Positions 1 through 8,256 of a DNA stretch of 20,220 bases are shown here, piece after piece. Position 1 is the stretch's first letter. Each line of letters opens with the position of its first letter. Origin of the DNA: Betaproteobacteria bacterium. GTDB taxonomy: Bacteria; Pseudomonadota; Gammaproteobacteria; Burkholderiales; Casimicrobiaceae. The stretch spans positions 1-20,220 of the forward strand of contig JADJWJ010000023.1 in assembly GCA_016716425.1 (NCBI GenBank), read 5' to 3'. The notes below the pieces were generated by a model. That model searched no databases, had not been told where the DNA came from, and was given only the letters and a program-made list of their open reading frames with translations. Both the position numbers and the translations under genes were made by a program.

Positions 1-123
1 CATCGCGCAGCTGTGGCTGGTGCTGATGACCTACCGGGACGTCGCTGCTTTCCGCCTTCTTCGCGACGTTCGTGATCACGTGTGCTGCTGGGTTCCGCCT
101 ATGCTTGTCTCGACCGCGACTAG
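1..123 (+). CDS. 3' end of an unidentified small membrane protein
   Basis: Two overlapping frames give hydrophobic peptide: SAFFATFVIT in one frame, then LLGSAYACLDRD and a TAG stop at 121-123 in another. A single-base indel near position 80 joins them. The peptide looks like the last transmembrane helix of a membrane protein followed by a short polar tail. By position, just before atpB, it could be the end of an AtpI-like assembly protein, but I cannot match the residues to AtpI and do not assign it. The start lies outside the window. Confidence 0.3.
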
Positions 124-176
124 AACCAAATAGCTCCCACGCTTCGTTACGCTTCGCCAGTTTCCCCGAGGGCAGG

Positions 177-209
177 GTCAGTCGCTCGGGACAGCCCGTC
201 GCGACTGAC
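177..209. terminator. Strong hairpin between the upstream gene and atpB
   Basis: A perfect 9-bp inverted repeat (177-185 with 201-209, GTCAGTCGC/GCGACTGAC) encloses a second 4-bp stem (187-190 with 195-198) closed by the loop ACAG. It is GC-rich and stable but has no downstream T-run. It may act as a terminator of the upstream gene, or it may be a dispersed palindromic repeat like others in this window. The flanking bases 135-175 (CTTCG-rich, then CCCCGAGGG) also look like intergenic repeat sequence. Confidence 0.45.
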
Positions 210-234
210 TTCATCCTCCGCACAGAAGATCCCC

Positions 235-1055
235 ATGGCGGCCAGCTTACGGAATCCTCCGAGTACATCCAGCACCACCTGACGTTCCTCGCCGCCGGTC
301 GGGGACGGCGGATTCTGGATGATCAACGTCGACACCGTCGCCGCGTCGCTGATCCCTCCCGCCCATCGGGCTGCTTTCCTCTGGCTCCGCGCACGCCGCG
401 CCGACGTCGGGCGTGCCGTCGAAGACGCAGGCGTTCGTCGAACTCGCCGTCGGCTTCGTCAATGACCAGGTCAAGAGCACCCATTACGGCCAGAGCCTGT
501 GGGTCGCGCCGATCTAGCTTACGGTGTTCATCTGGGTGGTGCTGATGAACGCGATGGACCGTGGGCCGGCCGACACTGGCGGCGATGATCTACGGCTGGT
601 TCGGCATCCATAACCGGCGCAGCGTGCCGACGGGCCGACGTCACCACGATGTCTGCGCTGGCGCTGTCCGTGTCTGCGCTTACGATCACCTACGGGATCT
701 GGTCCGGCGGGCATCGGCGGCTGGACGAAGGAGTTTGCCCGTCGCACCGTTCGCGTTCACCCAGCTGCCGCTCTGGCTGTTCAATCTCCCCGGTTCCAGA
801 TCGTCGAGTTCGTCTCCGCTGCCGTCGGGCAGCCTGCGTCTGTGGGGTATTACAAACATCTTACGCCGGCGAGATCATCTTCCCGCTGCTGCGTTGGGCG
901 GGCGGCGAGCGCCTTCGTCGGCACCAAGCTGCGTTCAGCGGCGTGCTGAACCTGGGCTGGGGCCATCTTCCGGCATCCTGATCGTCCTCCCGCAGGCGCA
1001 CACCTTTACGATGCCCAACACCGCGTACTCCGCGATGGGAGAGGAGCATCACTGA
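235..1055 (+). CDS. atpB: ATP synthase Fo subunit a (heavily frameshifted)
   Basis: Subunit a is the integral membrane stator that forms the two proton half-channels against the c-ring. The proposed ATG at 235 gives MAASLTESSEYIQHHLTFLA, the betaproteobacterial N-terminus. Later blocks in shifting frames are FWMINVDTVAASLI, GVPSKTQAFVELAVGFVNDQ, LTVFIWVVLMNAMD, MIYGWFGIH, FTQLPLWLFNLP, IVEFV and SLRLWG, ending GEEHH and TGA at 1053-1055. The Arg codon at 837-839 matches the essential channel arginine (E. coli Arg210). About 273 codons is the normal family length. At least seven indels and a TAG at 515-517 interrupt the reading frame. First gene of the atp operon. Identity is secure, exact residues are not. 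Confidence 0.85.
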
Positions 1056-1130
1056 CCCGCATCCGCTCGTTACCACCGCAGCTTCTGTTCACCGTTAGTC
1101 ACGACACCCGCAACTGAAAGTGACGGCAAC

Positions 1131-1419
1131 ATGGACAAACCGCGATTGCCAGCCACCATCCGTACCTACACCCGTACCGGGATCGGTCTTGCTTGATCGG
1201 TCCGCGTACGCTTCGGCGGCGTGCGTCGGCGTTGGGACCCCGCGCTCGCGCTTCCTCTAGGGCGCCGCCCGCCAGCCGGAGCTGATGCTGCAACGGCAGG
1301 CGAAGGTGTTCCGGTTGCTCGGCCTTATCGACGCGTCTTCGTTCATCATCGGCGTCGGCCTTCGCGATGTTCCTTTCGTGCCCGCGAACCCGCGTTGCCG
1401 TCTGGCCATCCTCAAGTAA
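1131..1419 (+). CDS. atpE: ATP synthase Fo subunit c (frameshifted)
   Basis: The c-subunit forms the rotating proteolipid ring. ATG at 1131 gives MDK and then a degraded first helix (ATIRTYT, TGIGL). The polar loop GAARQPEL is clear near 1260-1285 and is followed by AKVFRLLGLIDAS and FIIGVGL, the second helix with the proton-binding Asp in the GLIDA motif. TAA at 1417-1419 gives about 95 codons, slightly longer than the usual 80-90, which fits indel damage. It lies between atpB (75-base gap) and atpF (41-base gap). At least three frame breaks are present, including a TAG around 1258. Confidence 0.8.
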
Positions 1420-1460
1420 GGGTCCTGTAGCCACCGACCTTCCTGGAACGAGGGGCCGTC

Positions 1461-1920
1461 ATGAATTTCAATCTGACGCTGATCATGCAGGTTGTCGCGT
1501 CTACGGCCTTCATCTGGTTCTGCGGGCGCCTAAGGCGGTCGCCGCTGATGCGCGTCATCGAGACGCGGTGTTCCAGATCGCCGACAGCTGGCCGCCGGGC
1601 GAGCAGGGTCGTGGCGAGCCTGCCAACGCCGAGAAGCGCGACGCCGAGATGCTGGCCGAGGCGAAGGCTAGGCGGGCTTGAGATCGTCGCGACCGGCGAG
1701 CCGTTCCGGCGCCGAGATAACTGAGCAGGCGGCGATCGATGCAAAGGCTGAAGGCGACTGCATCGTCGCCGCCGCCTGCGCCGAGATTGAGGAGGAGGTC
1801 GCGCGCGCGAAGGAGCAGCCGAGCGATTCGGCAGCCGATTTCGCGGTCGCCGGCGCGACGAAGATCCTGAAGAAGCGATGTCGAGCATCTGCTGTCTAAT
1901 ATGCCGAGCTGCCCGCGTAG
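1461..1920 (+). CDS. atpF: ATP synthase Fo subunit b (frameshifted)
   Basis: Subunit b is the peripheral stalk: one N-terminal membrane helix and a long coiled coil that holds F1 by way of delta. ATG at 1461 gives MNFNLTLIMQVVASTAFIWF, the typical membrane anchor, followed by PLMRVIETR. Charged coiled-coil blocks follow in changing frames: AEKRDAEMLAEAKARRA, EITEQAAIDAKAEGDCIVAA, ACAEIEEEVARAKEQ and FAVAGATKILKK. The likely C-terminus DVEHLLSNM...ELPA ends at TAG 1918-1920. The span of about 153 codons fits the usual 156 residues. Four or more indels break it. Confidence 0.85.
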
Positions 1921-1956
1921 CCTGTTGCGCGACTCCGTGACGGGCGCATCGCCGCC

Positions 1957-2534
1957 ATGGTCAGAACTGACTACGATCGCGCGCCTGTACGCCGAGGCGG
2001 CGTCTGGCGCTGGCGCGCGCGGAGCGCAACGCGCCGCCCGCCTGGTCGGGCATGCTGCGGCTCGCGAGCACCGTCGTTGTCGACCCGCGCGTCGCCGAGG
2101 CGCCTGAGCAATCCAAGGCGGTCTGATGCGGGCGCCAGGAGTCAGTTGCTGCTGTCGATCTGCGGCGACCGCCGCGATGAATGAGGGCCGCACCTCCATC
2201 TGGCGTGCTGGTCGAGGCCGACCGCATCGCGCTGATGCTGGCGATCTCGTTTTTCTTCGAGACGCTGGGGTTGACGAGGTCGACGGCGTCGCCGGGGCGA
2301 CGATCGAGACTCGTGCGTACCCGCTTCGCGGATTTAAGTGACCTCGCTGAACCCACCGCGGCGCCTTCGTGAGCGCCGGTCTGGCAAGAAGGTCGAAGCG
2401 ACGGTGCGGGTCGAGGCCGGAGCTGATCGGCGGCGCGCCACCGTTTGCGACAATGTGATTGATGCGGATGGCGGCTGGAGCAGCTGCGCGCGATGGCAGT
2501 CCAGCTGCGGGCGTGGAGCGCCGGAAGCGAATGA
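1957..2534 (+). CDS. atpH: ATP synthase F1 subunit delta (frameshifted)
   Basis: Delta (OSCP) joins the b-stalk to the top of the alpha3-beta3 head. The start ATG at 1957 has one extra base straight after it; removing it gives MAELTTIARLYAEAA, the conserved N-terminus. Further blocks in shifted frames are ALARAE, PAWSGMLRLASTVVVDPRVAEA, QLLLSICGDR, VLVEADRIALML and FFETL. The C-terminal domain shows GKKVEATVRVE, ELIGGA, VCDNVIDAD and RLEQLRAMA, ending at TGA 2532-2534. About 192 codons compares with the usual 178. Eight or so indels make this one of the worst-preserved genes in the window. Confidence 0.8.
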
Positions 2535-2634
2535 ATAATCTTCCGATAAAGAGATGCCCGCGACACCGAGAAACTGCACCATCTCTGCGGCCTTGCCGTC
2601 TCTTTGCAAATGAATTCCTTTAGCGAGACCAACC

Positions 2635-4140
2635 ATGCAACCCAATCCGTCCGAAATCAGCGAACTCATCAAGAGCAAGATCCAGCACTCGACACCGCAA
2701 GTGGGGTGCGCATGCAGGGACGGTGGTGTCGATTCTGGATGGTACTCCAAGCGATCTTACGGGCCGTCTGCCGGCGATGCAGGGCGAGATGCCTTGTTCC
2801 GAACAACACGTTCTGGCCTGGCGCCCAACCTCGAGCGCGACTCGGTCGGCGCGGTGATCCTGGGTGCGGTTAGCGCATCAGCAAAGCGACACCGTCGGCG
2901 CACCGGCCGCATCTCTCGACGCCCGTGGGGCACTGAGCTGATCGGCCGCGTCGTCACCGCTGGGCTACCTGATCGACGGCAAGGGCCTGGTCGATCGGGA
3001 AGATGCGCGACGTCATCGAGAAGGTCGCGCCGGGCGTCATCGAGCGGTGAACGTGCTTCGCAGCTGGCAGACCGGCATCAAAGCCGTCGACTCGATGATT
3101 CCCATTGGCCGCGGTCAGCGCGAGTTGATTATTGGCGACCGCCAGACCGGTAAAACCGCCTTGGCGCTGGATGCCATCATCAATCAAAAGGGCAAAGACC
3201 TGATTTGCATTTACGTGGCCATTGGCCAGCGGCAGGGGCAGGTGGCCCAGGTGGTGGCCACGCTTGAGAAACACGGCGCGATGGACCACACCATTGTGGT
3301 CGTAGCCGGCGCGTCTGACCCCGCCCCAAGGGTGCAGTATTTGGCGCCCTACACCGGTGCCGCGATGGGCGAGTACTTTATGGATAACGGCAAGGAGGCG
3401 TTGATTGTCTACGATGACCTGAGCAAGGACGCCGGCTTACCGGCAGATTTCATGTGCTGCGCCGCCCGCCCGGACGCGAGGCCTATCCGGGTGATTTGTT
3501 CCTATCTGCATTCGCGTTTGTTAAAGCGCGCGGCCAAGGGTTTCGGCGAGGAAACGGCGGAGGCTCGCTAACGGCCCTGCCAATATTGAAACCCTGGCCG
3601 GCGATGTGAGCGCCTACAGTGCCCACCAACGTCATTTCCATTACCGATGGCCAAATCTTCCTGAAAGCGACCTTTTTACGCCGGTCAGCGCCCGGCCGGT
3701 TAACGCCGGTATCTCGGTGTCCCGCGTGGGCGGCGATGCTCAGACCAAAGCGATGAAACAGGTGGCCGGACAGTTGCGGCTTGAATTGGCCCAGTTCCGC
3801 GAATTGGCTGCTTTTGCCCAGTTTGGCTCGGATTTGGATAAATCCACCCGCGACCAACTGGAGCGTGGGTTGCGCCTGACCGAACTGCTCAAACAGCCGC
3901 AATACCAGCCTGTACCGCTTGAGGAACAGGTTATCGCCATTTACGCGGTGAACTGCGGCTACTATGACGACCTGCCGGTCGGAGAAGGCGCTCGGCACCG
4001 GATCGGCGGCTTGCGCCAGTCTGGCGACCAAGTACGCGGCGATCGTCGATAAGATGACGAAGACGCTGGAGCCGACCGCCGACGACGAGAAGGCGCTGGC
4101 GGCGGCGATCGAGGACTTCAGGAAGACCGGCACCTATTGA
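2635..4140 (+). CDS. atpA: ATP synthase F1 subunit alpha, apparently chimeric and frameshifted
   Basis: Alpha is the non-catalytic nucleotide-binding F1 subunit. ATG at 2635 gives MQPNPSEISELIKSKIQ, the betaproteobacterial start. NLERDSVGAVILGA, LIGRVV, LIDGKG and VIEKVAPGVIE follow. From about 3075 the frame is cleaner: GRGQRELIIGDRQTGKTAL carries the Walker A motif GDRQTGKT, then IYVAIGQ, MGEYFMDNGKEALIVYDDLS, NVISITDGQIF, ISVSRVGGDAQTKAM and FRELAAFAQFGSDLDKSTR. The end is EKALAAAIEDFRKTGTY with TGA at 4138-4140. About 502 codons is normal. Frame breaks cluster near 2700-3045, 3430-3480, 3540-3620, 3680 and 3985-4010. Ile as ATT, Leu as TTG/TTA and Lys as AAA in 3075-3975 contrast with flanking genes, and the central signature is not betaproteobacterial. 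Confidence 0.88.
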
Positions 4141-4145
4141 ACTGT

Positions 4146-4209
4146 CGCCCTCGCGAAGGCGGGGGCCAGTGACTTTCAACGACGCTGCTCCCGCCTGCGC
4201 GGGATGACG
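4146..4209. repeat. Degenerate REP-like palindrome between atpA and atpG
   Basis: The left part (CGCCCTCGCGAAGGCGGGGG, 4146-4165) and right part (CTCCCGCCTGCGCGGGATGA, 4189-4208) are imperfect reverse complements around the core CCCGC-CTGCG-CGGG. This form resembles the common proteobacterial repeat built on TCCCGCCTGCGCGGGAATGACG. It separates two operon genes that usually lie closer together. It may stabilise or attenuate the polycistronic mRNA, or simply be a parasitic repeat. The arms are too diverged to be sure of recent movement. Confidence 0.55.
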
Positions 4210-4238
4210 GTGAGCAGCCGAACTGTGGAACCCTGACG

Positions 4239-5126
4239 ATGGCCGGCTCGAAGGAAATCCGCAACAAGATCAAGAGCGTAGAAAGTACGCGCAAGATCAC
4301 CAAGGCCATGGAAATGGTCGCGGCCTCGAAGATGAAGAAGGCCCAGGACCGATGCGGCGCGTCGCGGCCGTACGTCCAGCGGCTGTTCGAGATCATGCTG
4401 CACATCCAGAAGGCGAACACGGAGTACCGCCATCCGTTCCTCGTCCAGCGAGCAGGTCAAGCGCGTCGGCGCGATCGTCGTCACCACCGACAAGGGCCTG
4501 TGCGGCGGCCTCAACACCAACATCCTGCGCATGGTGCTCAACGCGCACCGCGACTGGAAGGCGAAGGGCGTCGAGGTCGACTACGTCGCGATCGGTGGCC
4601 GTGGCCTGGGCTTCCTGCAGCGGATGGGCGGCAACGTCGTCGCCAGCGCCGTGGGGCTGGGCGACCGGCCGCATCTCGACCGGATGGTGGGCCCGGTGAA
4701 GTCGCTGATCGACCAGTACGTGAACGGCAACGTCGACGAGGTCTGCGTGTTCTTCACGAACTTCGTCAACACGATGCGCCAGGAGCCGCGGCAGGGCCGG
4801 ATCATCCCCATCCCGCGCCAGTTCCGCACGGCGTCGGGCGAAGTCCGCAAGGCGGACATCGGCGAGGCTCGTGGGACTACATCTACGAGCCGGACGCGCA
4901 GGTGCTGCTCGACGGCATCATGCTGCGCTACCTCGAGGCGATCGTCTACCAGGCGGCCAACGAGAACATGGCGTCCGAGCAGTCGGCGCGGATGGTCGCG
5001 ATGAAGGCCGCGTCGGACAACGCGGGCAAGATCATCAACGAGCTGCAGCTCATCTACAACAAGACGCGGCAGGCGGCGATCACCAAGGAACTCTCGGAAA
5101 TCGTCGGCGGCGCGGCGGCGGTTTGA
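4239..5126 (+). CDS. atpG: ATP synthase F1 subunit gamma (two frameshifts)
   Basis: Gamma is the central rotating shaft that couples the c-ring to catalysis. ATG at 4239 gives MAGSKEIRNKIKSVESTRKI followed by TKAMEMVAASKMKKAQ, the diagnostic N-terminal helix of the family. After an indel near 4447 the frame carries VGAIVVTTDKGLCGGLNTNI and the Rossmann-like middle domain. A second indel near 4868 returns to the first frame for the C-terminal helix (LRYLEAIVYQAANENMASEQ, SARMVAMKAASDNA, LIYNKTRQAAITKELSEIV). The stop is TGA 5124-5126. About 295 residues fits the usual 287-295. The gene follows a REP-like repeat and precedes atpD by 41 bases. Confidence 0.95.
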   Translation: MAGSKEIRNKIKSVESTRKITKAMEMVAASKMKKAQDRCGASRPYVQRLFEIMLHIQKANTEYRHPFLVQRAGQARRRDRRHHRQGPVRRPQHQHPAHGAQRAPRLEGEGRRGRLRRDRWPWPGLPAADGRQRRRQRRGAGRPAASRPDGGPGEVADRPVRERQRRRGLRVLHELRQHDAPGAAAGPDHPHPAPVPHGVGRSPQGGHRRGSWDYIYEPDAQVLLDGIMLRYLEAIVYQAANENMASEQSARMVAMKAASDNAGKIINELQLIYNKTRQAAITKELSEIVGGAAAV

Positions 5127-5167
5127 CCCCGAACACCCGAATTCGAATCGACATCTAGGACGGCACC

Positions 5168-6566
<1,399 letters not shown>

Positions 6567-6569
6567 GCC

Positions 6570-6997
6570 ATGGCCAATACGATCCACCCCCCCGTCGATG
6601 TCGTAAGCGTCGAAGAGCAGATCTACTCCGGCGACGCCGAGTTCGTCGTGCTGCCCGGCGTCGAGGGCGAGCTCGGCATCTACCCGCGGCACCCCGCTGT
6701 TCACGCAGATCGCCGGGCGCCGTCCGCATCAAGCTGCCGGACCGCGAGCAGGAGGAGTTCGTCTACGTGCAGGGCGGCTTCCTCGAGGTGCAGCCGACAC
6801 GGGTCACCGTGCTGGCCGACACCGCGATCCGGGCGCACGACCTCGACGAGGCGAAGGCCATCGAGGCGAAGAAGCGCGCCGAGGAGGCGCTGGCGAACAA
6901 GGACACGGCCGAGAACCTGGCCGCTGCGCAGGCGGAGCTCTCCGCCGCGCTCGCGCAGATCGAGGCGATCCGCAAGTTCCGCCATCGCGCGGGCTGA
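6570..6997 (+). CDS. atpC: ATP synthase F1 subunit epsilon (frameshifted)
   Basis: Epsilon binds gamma and the c-ring and inhibits ATP hydrolysis. ATG at 6570 lies 3 bases after the atpD stop, as expected for translational coupling. The N-terminal beta-sandwich domain reads MANTIHPPVDVVSVEEQIYS, then EFVVLPGVEGELGIYPRH. Indels near 6695 and 6712 break the PLFTQI-GAVRIKLPD stretch. The second frame gives EFVYVQGGFLEVQPTRVTVL, ADTAIRAHDLDEAKA and a C-terminal helical hairpin rich in Ala, Glu and Lys, ending at TGA 6995-6997. About 142 codons matches the usual 138-142. Last gene of the atp operon. Confidence 0.93.
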
Positions 6998-7036
6998 CCG
7001 CGCTTCCCGCGGCACGAACGCTGTTTCCGGCTGTCG

Positions 7037-7059
7037 GCGGCCGCACGTGACGCGGCCGC
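7037..7059. terminator. Possible hairpin terminator after the atp operon
   Basis: GCGGCCGC at 7037-7044 and again at 7052-7059 can form an 8-bp all-GC stem with a 7-base loop, 40 bases after the atpC stop. There is no T-run, so it would be at best a weak intrinsic terminator or an RNA-processing barrier. Because GCGGCCGC is itself palindromic and the DNA is GC-rich, chance occurrence is possible. Confidence 0.35.
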
Positions 7060-7076
7060 GGGCAGCCACTTAGTAT
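7047..7076 (+). promoter_or_regulatory. Possible sigma70-type promoter for the PhnD-like gene
   Basis: GTGACG (7047-7052) and TAGTAT (7071-7076) are separated by 18 bases and resemble -35 and -10 boxes. The start codon follows at 7114. TAGTAT stands out as an AT-rich hexamer in very GC-rich DNA. The -35 box overlaps the right side of the hairpin at 7037-7059, so the two readings compete. This is a pattern call only. Confidence 0.3.
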
Positions 7077-7113
7077 CGGCGCGGCGCGCGTGCGCCGTCA
7101 GGGGGGCGGGGAA

Positions 7114-7950
7114 ATGCTTGGAAGAATCGCAGCCGGGCTGGGGCTTGCGCTGGCGTTCGCGGCCACGGCGGCCGCGCAGGATCTGGTGTTCGCGGTGACG
7201 GAGGCGTCACTTATCAGGCCACACCCAGGAGATCCGCGACAAGTTCGCGCCGCTCGCCGAAGTGATCGCGAAGGCCACCGGCCGGCGCGTGAAGACGGTC
7301 CTGGTGCCGGCCTACAACGACGCCCGCGCGGGCCTCGCCAGGCAGGAGTTCGACGTCGCATTCCTGCACCCCGCCCACGTCCCGATGGCCGAGATCAAGG
7401 CCGGCCGCTACAAGGCCGTCGCGTGGACGCAGGGCTTCACCGAGTACACGGCGTCCGTGTTGATCCCGGCACCACGCCGTTGAAGTCGATGCGGGACCTG
7501 AACGGGCGCACGCTGGTGACGCCAGACCCGACTCGATCACCGCGGTCATGGTGCGGGCGATGTTCCGCGGCGAGAAGCTCCACCGCGACCGCCGACAGGG
7601 ATCCGCCGGCGACCGCCGTGCGGGTCATCACGACCCGTTACCAGGACGCCGTCCCGTTCTACATCGAGAACGGCTTCGCGCAGGCGGGCGTCACCGCGGC
7701 CAACTCGGTGGTGAAGGCGTGGACCGACAAGGGCGGCAAGGTCCTGGTCAGGTCCCGCCCGGTGCCGATCAAGCAATTCATCGTGTCGACGAAGCTGCCG
7801 GCCGAAGAGCAGCAGAAGATCCGCGACGCACTTCTCACGCTGCGCGACTCCAAGCCCGGGCGCGACGCGCTCGAGACCGTCGGCTACCGCGGCTTCGTCG
7901 CTCCGAATCCCGAGGTCGAGGCCGCGACGATCGCCTGGCTGGGGCTGTAG
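7114..7950 (+). CDS. PhnD-type phosphate/phosphonate ABC transporter substrate-binding protein (frameshifted)
   Basis: A periplasmic binding protein of the PhnD/SsuA-like type. ATG at 7114 follows a GGGG-rich Shine-Dalgarno stretch. Residues 1-21 are a signal peptide (RIAAGLGLALAFAATAAA, probable cleavage AAA|QD). The mature part has the family pattern: VTYQATPQEIRDKF-type start, LAEVIAKATGRRVKTVLVPA, YNDARAGLARQEFDVAFLHP, GRYKAVAWTQGFTEYTASVL, LKSMRDLNGRTLVTPDP, then AVPFYIENGFAQAGVT and PVPIKQFIVSTKLPAEEQQK. The stop is TAG 7948-7950; about 278 residues is typical. Indels lie near 7212, 7470, 7532 and 7585. No permease or ATPase gene is adjacent, so the ligand (phosphate, phosphonate or other oxyanion) cannot be told. 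Confidence 0.85.
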   Translation: MLGRIAAGLGLALAFAATAAAQDLVFAVTEASLIRPHPGDPRQVRAARRSDREGHRPAREDGPGAGLQRRPRGPRQAGVRRRIPAPRPRPDGRDQGRPLQGRRVDAGLHRVHGVRVDPGTTPLKSMRDLNGRTLVTPDPTRSPRSWCGRCSAARSSTATADRDPPATAVRVITTRYQDAVPFYIENGFAQAGVTAANSVVKAWTDKGGKVLVRSRPVPIKQFIVSTKLPAEEQQKIRDALLTLRDSKPGRDALETVGYRGFVAPNPEVEAATIAWLGL

Positions 7951-7998
7951 GGTCTGACCCTTAACATGCATTCCAGTGCATGTTAGGGGTCAGACCCT
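7949..7998. repeat. 50-bp GGGTCTGACCC-type palindrome
   Basis: The arms 7949-7970 and 7977-7998 are 22 bases each with a single mismatch (a T-G pair) and a 6-base loop, TTCCAG. The arm contains GGGTCTGACCC, itself nearly palindromic. It begins inside the stop codon of the PhnD-like gene. It could act as a terminator-like hairpin, but the absence of a T-run and the GGGTCTGACCC core suggest a dispersed intergenic repeat; I recall such cores as frequent in betaproteobacterial genomes, which a genome search would settle. Confidence 0.75.
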
Positions 7999-8214
7999 CA
8001 ACGCGGCTCGGGGGCGGTCGGCGCCTGACCCACTCCCGCCACGCCGGACGCGGCCAACGCGATCTTGCGCGCGCGGGCGACCGGCCGGTGCGTCGAAGAG
8101 CCGCGAAATTCCGAGCCTGGCTCGGCCTCACTTCGCCGCCGGCGGCGGTGGCCCCGGAGCGGGAATCGGCGCTGGCCATGTCCGGCCGCAAAACGGTCGT
8201 CATCCTGCCGGTGC
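7999..8214. other. Non-coding gap before the DUF3141 gene
   Basis: About 215 bases. Short open frames exist on both strands but read as Arg- and Pro-rich composition artefacts with no start signal and no recognisable motif. It holds no visible gene; a promoter lies at its right edge. Confidence 0.5.
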
Positions 8215-8220
8215 TATGAT
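8213..8220 (+). promoter_or_regulatory. Extended -10 promoter element upstream of the DUF3141 gene
   Basis: TGC-TATGAT (TATGAT at 8215-8220, with TG one base upstream) matches the extended -10 consensus. It would start a transcript near 8227, about 30 bases before the ATG at 8257. No good -35 box is visible, as is normal for extended -10 promoters. It may drive the whole plus-strand run DUF3141 to fumC. Confidence 0.45.
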
Positions 8221-8256
8221 ATTGCACCGCACAAACACGTCCTGCGACACCTTCCC

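Noticed and set aside
72..545. A 157-codon plus-strand open frame at the left end
   Set aside because: It mixes the end of the upstream gene, the hairpin region and a short in-frame part of atpB, then becomes Arg-rich. It is an accident of frameshifts.
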